DNA of 27,362 nucleotides from positions 1-27,362 of the IMG/VR virus record IMGVR_UViG_3300037487_000895; one strand, given 5' to 3'. Numbering within the stretch: position 1 is the stretch's first letter; every line of letters starts with the position of its first letter. Both the position numbers and the translations under genes were made by a program. This DNA comes from a virus. This document shows, one piece after another, positions 22,389 through 27,362 of this stretch. A model generated the notes under the pieces. That model saw nothing but the letters and a program-made list of their open reading frames with translations, did not search any database and was not told the origin of the DNA.

Positions 22389-25084
22389 TTTCTCAATTCG
22401 ACTTTTTCAATTACCCCGAATACCCCTCCCTCACGTTGACGAATCCAGATAAGAGTGAAATTTTCTCTTTGGGGCTTGCCTTTGAAACTAATTTAGTAGA
22501 AAGATTTAATGCACTCTCTGAATTTTCGTTCAAATTCCCAAAAAGTATTGACGGTGGACAAAATTCCCTAGAGGCATACGATTACTTAAATAACAAAAGA
22601 TTAATAAAAATCGAAGGCTATGGATATTTTCAAATTGTTAATAGTGAAGAAAGTGCCGATGGAAGTACGCCTATAAAAACTGTTTCTTGCGAGTCTCTGG
22701 AGACAGAACTTATTCAAAAGAAAATAACTGGATTCGGGGGGACTAAGAAACTTTGGGATATCTTGGATTCAGCCGGAACAATTCTTCGGCATGTAATTGA
22801 TTTGGCTCCCAATTGGACAGTTGGTACTATAGATACATCTCTCTTGATAAAGTATAGAACATTTGAAATATCCGACTCTACATTATACAACTTCTTAATG
22901 AACGATATCGCCAAAGCCTTCGATTGCGTATTTATCTTCGACACAGACCTTAGAACCATATCTGCAAAAGCAGTTTCTACATCTACTACAACTAGTGATA
23001 TATTTCTATCTTTCGATAACGTTATAAAATCATCAACATTTTCAGAGAAATCAGATGAAATTGTAACTTGTCTTTCTGTTTATGGTGGTGGAGATTTAAA
23101 TATTCGCGCAGTCAATCCATTGGGAACAGATAAAATTTATGATTTTTCATATTATAAAACAACAAGTTGGATGAGTCAGGCATTAATTAACGCGATTACG
23201 GCATGGGAAAACTTGGTATTATCTAATCAGGCAGGATACTCGAACCTTTTAACATTGCTCAGAGGTTATAATTCAGAGTTAATAACTTTGCAATCTGGAC
23301 TTTCAACTTTTCAAACTGCCTTGACCGTCTTGGAAACAACAAAAAAAGTATTAATACAAACAAACGGTAACTTGACATCTATTAATTCGCAAATGGCTAT
23401 TAAGCAATCTCAGATAGATGCTCAAATAATATTAATCGCAAATAAACAATTACAAATAGATTCGACAACTCAAAATTTGGTAAATATAAATAACGTCGTT
23501 TCCTTTGATGCAAATTTTACAGACCCTCAACTTTTAGAATTAGACAATTTCATATATCAAAACACATATAAAGATGAGAATATTATTCAAACCGATATAA
23601 TGACTGATGTTGAAATTCAAGATGCCGAACAAGATTTATATGATAAAGCACTCATAGTTTTAGATAAAGTAAGTCAACCAAGATATGAGATACAAATAGA
23701 TTCTGCTAACTATATATCCCTTCCGGAATTTATAACCTTTACAAATCAAACAGAATTGGGAACCGAAATAACATGCGAAATTAATCCAGGGGTATATATA
23801 CAAACTGTTCTTTTAGAAATAGATATGACTTTTGATGACCCAGAGAAGTTTTCAATTCTTTTAAGTAACCGCGTTAGAAAAGATGGTGCTGGATTTACAT
23901 ATTCTGATTTGATGGGGCAAGTTGTAAAAACTGGTTCATCGGTGTCTTTTGATAATTTAAAATGGTCTAATTGGGAGAATAATCATAAAGATGATGTTAC
24001 CACATTCATAACCTCAGCCTTGAATACAACAACAAACAATCTAATAAATAATTCCAACCAAGAGATTTTGATTAATCAAAATGGACTCAGGGGTAGAACA
24101 TATAATCCGTCAACGGGTCAATATGCGCCAACTCAAGTGTGGTTGACGAGTAGTGTTTTAGCATTTAGTGATGATGGATTTACAACGAGTAAATTAGCCT
24201 TGGGTTCTGTGAACACCTCTGCTGGAATAAAATTTGGTTTAGTCGCGGAAATTTTAGTTGGAAATTTAATTGCTGGAAATACACTAACAATATCAAACAC
24301 AAGACTAGATGGACAACCAACAAACTTTATTTTAAATCAAACAGGAGCAACATTATATAACGCCAAATTTACAATATCTAACAATAACTCAAAAATATTA
24401 TTAGACCCTAACGATTCACAGGGAAGAATTTTTAGAATTCAAAAAAATGAAAATACTATTTGGAATGATAAATTTTGGGTAGATAATACTGGTAATGTTA
24501 ATTTCGCTGGTGTTTTATCCGGTGCTTCGGGAACTTTTTCAGGGAGCCTTTCTGCGGCAACAGGAACGTTTAGGGGTTCTTTATCTGCCGCAACTGGAAC
24601 ATTCAGTGGTTCTTTATCTGCGGCCAGCGGAAGTTTTATCGGTGATATTTCTGGTGCAAGCGGAACTTTTAGTGGAAATGTTTATGCTGATAGATTATAT
24701 GGTTTGGTTAGTTATAGTCAATTAACCGATATTCCATTTAATAAAATTACATCTGGAACTGCAGAGACAGGGGTTGTTCTTCAATGGCCGGGAAATGTAA
24801 AAGTTTCATCTACTCAAAGTGGATTTATTAGTATTGCCGCCCCACAAGAAATTGAGATTTCTTCAAATAACGGAAGTTCTTTTATTTTACTTGATTCTGG
24901 TGGAATAAATATGTATTCAGATTTTGGAATAGTTTTAAATAATGTTTCTTGGATACATTCCGATTCAGGCGGAAATTATCCTGGGGCGGGTCTTAGTAAT
25001 ATTTCTGTTGTTGCAAAAACTCTAGGGGGAGCAAACGTGATATTACGATTCGACAACGGAATATTAACTACATATGACCCATAA
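22385..25084 (+). CDS. Tail-tip hub / tail-associated protein with 11-residue repeats
   Basis: This is an 899-residue protein. Residues 1-260 fit the gp27-like hub fold of siphophage Tal proteins (beta-rich, L-G-L-A-F-E-T-N-L, WDILDSAGTILRHVI, YNFLMNDIAKAFDCVFIFDTD). Residues about 265-400 include a coiled-coil stretch. Residues about 560-700 are beta-rich. Residues 712-766 are five 11-residue repeats of the form SGASGTFSGSL, followed by a beta C-terminus. The hub closes the tail tube and anchors receptor-binding proteins. I see no clear peptidase or lysozyme motif. It starts at ATG 22385, overlapping the GIY-YIG stop. Confidence 0.75.
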   Translation: MISQFDFFNYPEYPSLTLTNPDKSEIFSLGLAFETNLVERFNALSEFSFKFPKSIDGGQNSLEAYDYLNNKRLIKIEGYGYFQIVNSEESADGSTPIKTVSCESLETELIQKKITGFGGTKKLWDILDSAGTILRHVIDLAPNWTVGTIDTSLLIKYRTFEISDSTLYNFLMNDIAKAFDCVFIFDTDLRTISAKAVSTSTTTSDIFLSFDNVIKSSTFSEKSDEIVTCLSVYGGGDLNIRAVNPLGTDKIYDFSYYKTTSWMSQALINAITAWENLVLSNQAGYSNLLTLLRGYNSELITLQSGLSTFQTALTVLETTKKVLIQTNGNLTSINSQMAIKQSQIDAQIILIANKQLQIDSTTQNLVNINNVVSFDANFTDPQLLELDNFIYQNTYKDENIIQTDIMTDVEIQDAEQDLYDKALIVLDKVSQPRYEIQIDSANYISLPEFITFTNQTELGTEITCEINPGVYIQTVLLEIDMTFDDPEKFSILLSNRVRKDGAGFTYSDLMGQVVKTGSSVSFDNLKWSNWENNHKDDVTTFITSALNTTTNNLINNSNQEILINQNGLRGRTYNPSTGQYAPTQVWLTSSVLAFSDDGFTTSKLALGSVNTSAGIKFGLVAEILVGNLIAGNTLTISNTRLDGQPTNFILNQTGATLYNAKFTISNNNSKILLDPNDSQGRIFRIQKNENTIWNDKFWVDNTGNVNFAGVLSGASGTFSGSLSAATGTFRGSLSAATGTFSGSLSAASGSFIGDISGASGTFSGNVYADRLYGLVSYSQLTDIPFNKITSGTAETGVVLQWPGNVKVSSTQSGFISIAAPQEIEISSNNGSSFILLDSGGINMYSDFGIVLNNVSWIHSDSGGNYPGAGLSNISVVAKTLGGANVILRFDNGILTTYDP
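24518..24682 (+). repeat. Five 33-bp tandem repeats in tail hub gene
   Basis: Five consecutive 11-codon units encode SGASGTFSGSL, SAATGTFRGSL, SAATGTFSGSL, SAASGSFIGDI and SGASGTFSGNV (residues 712-766). The units are similar but not identical in DNA, so the array is not a very recent expansion. They probably form stacked turns of a beta-helix or fibre-like shaft. The repeat number could change by slippage or recombination. Confidence 0.85.
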
Positions 25085-25111
25085 ACAACAGAAAGGAGAA
25101 TCTTAAACAAA

Positions 25112-25468
25112 ATGACATATACATCATTTTCAAATATAAATTCTTTAGAAGAATTTTCATTCATTGCAGGAAGTCAATATACATTAGATTTTACCGTTTA
25201 TGAATCGGATGGATTTACTCCTATGGGTTTAGGCGGAGCTACAATCTATTGGGTTTTAGCTCCATATGGACAGCCTGATTATAGGGTTGCAAAAATAACG
25301 GCATCGATAACGGGAACAAATACTTTCACGGTAACAATACCATCGGCAACAACGGCAACCTTTTCAGGAAAATACATACATCAACCAGTAATTATTTCTT
25401 TTGCTGGAAAAGTATATTATCCCTGTCAAGGAATAATTTTAATCTTAAGTAAAATTTCATACGCATAA
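25112..25468 (+). CDS. BppU-like or fibre-associated tail protein, 118 aa
   Basis: ATG 25112 has AAAGGAGA about 13 bases upstream. The small beta-rich protein contains a strand layout (GSQYTLDFTVYESDG, GGATIYWVLAP, TFTVTIPSATTATFSGKYIHQPVI, YPCQGIILI) that resembles the N-terminal Ig-like domain of baseplate upper proteins and similar tail-fibre anchors. It follows the tail hub gene, as these proteins do. It probably lies in the distal tail; receptor contact is not shown. The third GIY-YIG gene follows after 13 bases. Confidence 0.6.
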   Translation: MTYTSFSNINSLEEFSFIAGSQYTLDFTVYESDGFTPMGLGGATIYWVLAPYGQPDYRVAKITASITGTNTFTVTIPSATTATFSGKYIHQPVIISFAGKVYYPCQGIILILSKISYA

Positions 25469-25481
25469 CTAGTTAATAATT

Positions 25482-26333
25482 ATGGTTTCAAAATATTACG
25501 AGTATCAATTTTCCGGAATATATTCTATAAGAAACACAATTAATAATAAAGTGTATATTGGAAGTTCTAAAAATATTCACCTAAGAATGCTTCATCATAG
25601 ATATGAATTAGAAAGCAATTGCCATCATTGTGATTACTTCCAAAAATCTTTCAATAAATATGGAATTAATAATTTCAAGATAGAAATACTTGAGAAAATC
25701 GATTTGAATATTTTTAATGAAGATTATTTATATGAAAGGGAAAAATACTATATTAATTTATATAATTCAGCCGATTCTAGATTTGGATATAATATGACAA
25801 CTGGGGGAAAAGGAAGGGCGGGGATTCCAATGTCTAAAAAGATAAAAAAGGCATTGAAAGAAGGAAAGAAGCCCGTAAGTGAAATAACCAGAAAGAGAAT
25901 CTCCGATGCTGGAAAAGGAAGAAAACATACAGCGGAAACAAAAGAAAAAATGTCGAAGTCTAGAAAGGGTGTCTTCCAATGGTGGAATATGAAAGGTCAG
26001 AAGAAAAACTTAAGCGAAGAAGAAAGAAAAAAGATAGGGGATAGAACAAGGGGAATTCCTAGAACTATGGAACAGAAACTAAAAAGTTCTAAATCAAGTA
26101 GGGGAATAAAGAAATATCCAAATGGGACAAAAACATCGAGTGAATATACCGGTGTTTCAAAAATGAAGAATAGAAAAAAATGGAACGCCTACATTCAAAT
26201 CAATTTTAAAAGAGTTCATTTAGGATATTTTGAAAATGAAATAGACGGGGCACTTGCCTACAATAGGAAAGCACTAGAAATATATGGGAAAGATGCCAAA
26301 ATAAATAATATAAAAAAGGAGATAAATATATGA
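25482..26333 (+). CDS. GIY-YIG homing endonuclease with NUMOD3 and AP2-like domains
   Basis: This 283-residue protein has a GIY-YIG core with G12-I-Y, V-Y-I-G-S, an Arg in HLRMLHH, Glu in YEREKYYINLY and GYNMTTGGKG. NUMOD3-like repeats (SEITRKRISDAGKG, TAETKEKMSKSRKG, SEEERKKIGDR) and a C-terminal AP2-like domain (GVSKMKNRKKW, VHLGYFENEIDGALAYN) follow. It is the third free-standing member of its type in the window. No ribosome binding site is visible before ATG 25482. It ends in an ATGA overlap with the next tail gene. The N-terminal extension of about five residues differs from the other two. Confidence 0.9.
   Translation: MVSKYYEYQFSGIYSIRNTINNKVYIGSSKNIHLRMLHHRYELESNCHHCDYFQKSFNKYGINNFKIEILEKIDLNIFNEDYLYEREKYYINLYNSADSRFGYNMTTGGKGRAGIPMSKKIKKALKEGKKPVSEITRKRISDAGKGRKHTAETKEKMSKSRKGVFQWWNMKGQKKNLSEEERKKIGDRTRGIPRTMEQKLKSSKSSRGIKKYPNGTKTSSEYTGVSKMKNRKKWNAYIQINFKRVHLGYFENEIDGALAYNRKALEIYGKDAKINNIKKEINI
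26316..26332 (+). promoter_or_regulatory. Ribosome binding site embedded in third GIY-YIG gene
   Basis: AAGGAG (26316-26321) lies in the last codons (Lys-Lys-Glu) of the endonuclease gene and eight bases before ATG 26330 of the next gene, completing a threefold pattern. Confidence 0.7.
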
Positions 26334-26743
26334 GTATCACCACATTTTCCAGTAATCGATTATTAGACTATAACTTTGGTTCCACCGCTTATTCTGGTGG
26401 TTTGCCCGCAACATATTATGTTGGATTATCAACTACGACAATTAATTTTGACGGAACAGGGGCAACCGAACCTTCGGGAGGAGCATATGCTCGTGTTGCT
26501 TTCACGAACAATAAAACAAATTTCGGAGTGGCCTCAAATGGAGTTTTGGTAAATTCTGTAGCTGTTACTTTTGCTGAAAGTTCCGCTTCTTTTGGAACAA
26601 TCACCTATGTAGGACTCTGGGACGCATTGACGGTAGGAAATATATGGTGGTTTGATGTATTAACACCGTCAAGGGCTGTTGCTTCATTAACTACGGTAGT
26701 TTTTGCGGCAGGAGCCATTACGGTAACATTTAATAATACATAA
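26330..26743 (+). CDS. Putative minor tail or fibre protein, 137 aa
   Basis: This beta-rich 137-residue protein shows the pattern YYVGLSTT...TEPSGGAYARVAFTN...FGTITYVGLWDA...NIWWFDVL. I know this from small phage virion proteins found among tail-tip and fibre genes (lectin-like or fibre-attached). ATG 26330 overlaps the GIY-YIG stop and uses its embedded ribosome binding site. There is no membrane or catalytic motif. The next gene starts nine bases after its stop. Confidence 0.65.
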   Translation: MSITTFSSNRLLDYNFGSTAYSGGLPATYYVGLSTTTINFDGTGATEPSGGAYARVAFTNNKTNFGVASNGVLVNSVAVTFAESSASFGTITYVGLWDALTVGNIWWFDVLTPSRAVASLTTVVFAAGAITVTFNNT

Positions 26744-26751
26744 GAGGAAAT

Positions 26752-27240
26752 ATGACAGGTACTAAAAGCTCATTCTCGATAACCAATGTTTATTCGAAAT
26801 CATTTTCGTTTATACTTGGAGCATTTGACTATGCTGTAACATTTTTATTTAGAATAACACAACAAACCCCAATATTATTTGTGTCAAGCGCGATTTCAAA
26901 ATTGGCATCTTCTTTTAACATAAAAAAAATAACAATATTGTTTATAAGTAATGTTATAGTAAGCCCAATTCAGGCGATTGTAATTAAGAAGATAAAACTA
27001 GATTTTGTAATTCGAGAAATTGGCAAGGTGTTATATTCAATCACAATAAAAAAAATTCAACTTGGATTCACATCTAAAGCAATACAAAGACTTATATCGG
27101 CTTTTATAATTAAGAAAATAAAAATTGGATTTGTTGCATTGTATGGTACATTTTATACATTGGGTATATATGACCCTCAAACACTGGGAACTTTAGATAG
27201 TAAAACATTAGGGGAAATGGATTTCACAGTTATACCCTAA
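26752..27240 (+). CDS. Repeat-containing tail protein, 162 aa
   Basis: ATG 26752 has AGAGGAA upstream. From residue about 33 the protein is built of four to five units of 22-23 residues, each starting near IKKI-x-L-x-F (NIKKITILF, IKKIKLDF, IKKIQLGF, IKKIKIGF), with the first degenerate unit RITQQTPILF. The C-terminus has a separate motif in triplicate: LGIYD, LGTLD and LGEMD. The repeats alternate hydrophobic and basic residues, which suits stacked beta strands more than membrane helices. I recognise no named family. Its position among tail-tip genes suggests a fibre or tip component. Confidence 0.65.
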   Translation: MTGTKSSFSITNVYSKSFSFILGAFDYAVTFLFRITQQTPILFVSSAISKLASSFNIKKITILFISNVIVSPIQAIVIKKIKLDFVIREIGKVLYSITIKKIQLGFTSKAIQRLISAFIIKKIKIGFVALYGTFYTLGIYDPQTLGTLDSKTLGEMDFTVIP

Positions 27241-27255
27241 AAAGGAGGATAAATT

Positions 27256-27362
27256 ATGACTGCTGGAGGAACAACTCCGACAATTACGCTTACGTTATAT
27301 GATGGTTCTGCAACAGACCAAGCGGCTACGTTTTCATCATTTCGTGCCGTTCAGTCTGGTTC
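27256..27362 (+). CDS. Start of next tail/fibre gene, 3' end outside window
   Basis: ATG 27256 has a perfect AAAGGAGGA ribosome binding site. The 35 visible residues begin MTAGGTTPTITLTLYDGSA and are Thr/Ala/Ser-rich with beta character. The frame stays open to the window edge. The composition fits a structural tail or fibre protein; no more can be said. Confidence 0.6.
   Translation, partial: MTAGGTTPTITLTLYDGSATDQAATFSSFRAVQSG

Noticed and set aside
1-27362. tRNA genes, CRISPR arrays or insertion sequences
   Set aside because: No cloverleaf-like sequence, regular spacer-repeat array or transposase with terminal repeats was seen; the only mobile elements are the intron and homing endonuclease genes.

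Overview
This window is a contiguous stretch of the late (structural) region of a tailed double-stranded DNA phage or prophage. All convincing genes lie on the plus strand and are tightly packed. Most starts have strong AGGAGG-type ribosome binding sites, the DNA is AT-rich, and TAA, TAG and TGA all act as ordinary stops. This suggests a host among low-GC Gram-positive bacteria (Bacillota), but the sequence alone does not name it. A tape measure protein, a Dit-like distal tail protein and a tail-tip hub are present and no sheath gene is seen. That points to a long, non-contractile tail (siphovirus morphology).

Layout. 1-1798: the end of a probable abundant virion protein, two small unknown proteins and a ferritin-like iron protein. 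1795-5085: head genes, namely a prohead protease with a scaffold-like C-terminus (probably also made separately from an internal start), a decoration-like protein and an HK97-type major capsid protein. 5152-8816: head-tail connector genes, one carrying bacterial Ig-like domains. 8831-9865: the tail tube protein with a C-terminal Ig-like domain. 9926-11134: small membrane and coiled-coil proteins and a decayed duplicate. 11220-12445: a tail-chaperone candidate, a zinc-ribbon protein and a neck-like protein whose genes overlap. 12527-14911: a DNA-processing island with a RusA-like resolvase, a GIY-YIG nuclease and a tyrosine recombinase. 14985-20309: the tape measure gene, split by an apparent group I intron (about 15929-17452) that encodes its own EDxHD homing endonuclease. 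20331-27362: a small unknown protein, Dit, tail-tip hub, and accessory tip or fibre proteins, with two more GIY-YIG genes inserted.

The most striking theme is the load of homing endonucleases: four in 27 kb. Three are free-standing GIY-YIG/NUMOD3/AP2-like genes. Each ends in an ATGA overlap with the next structural gene, and its last codons contain that gene's ribosome binding site. The fourth sits in the intron and joins six zinc-knuckle repeats to a Vsr-like EDxHD nuclease. Other points of interest are the ferritin in a phage head module, a set of long intergenic palindromes that mostly lack terminator U-tracts, and a small tail-end protein built from about 22-residue repeats.
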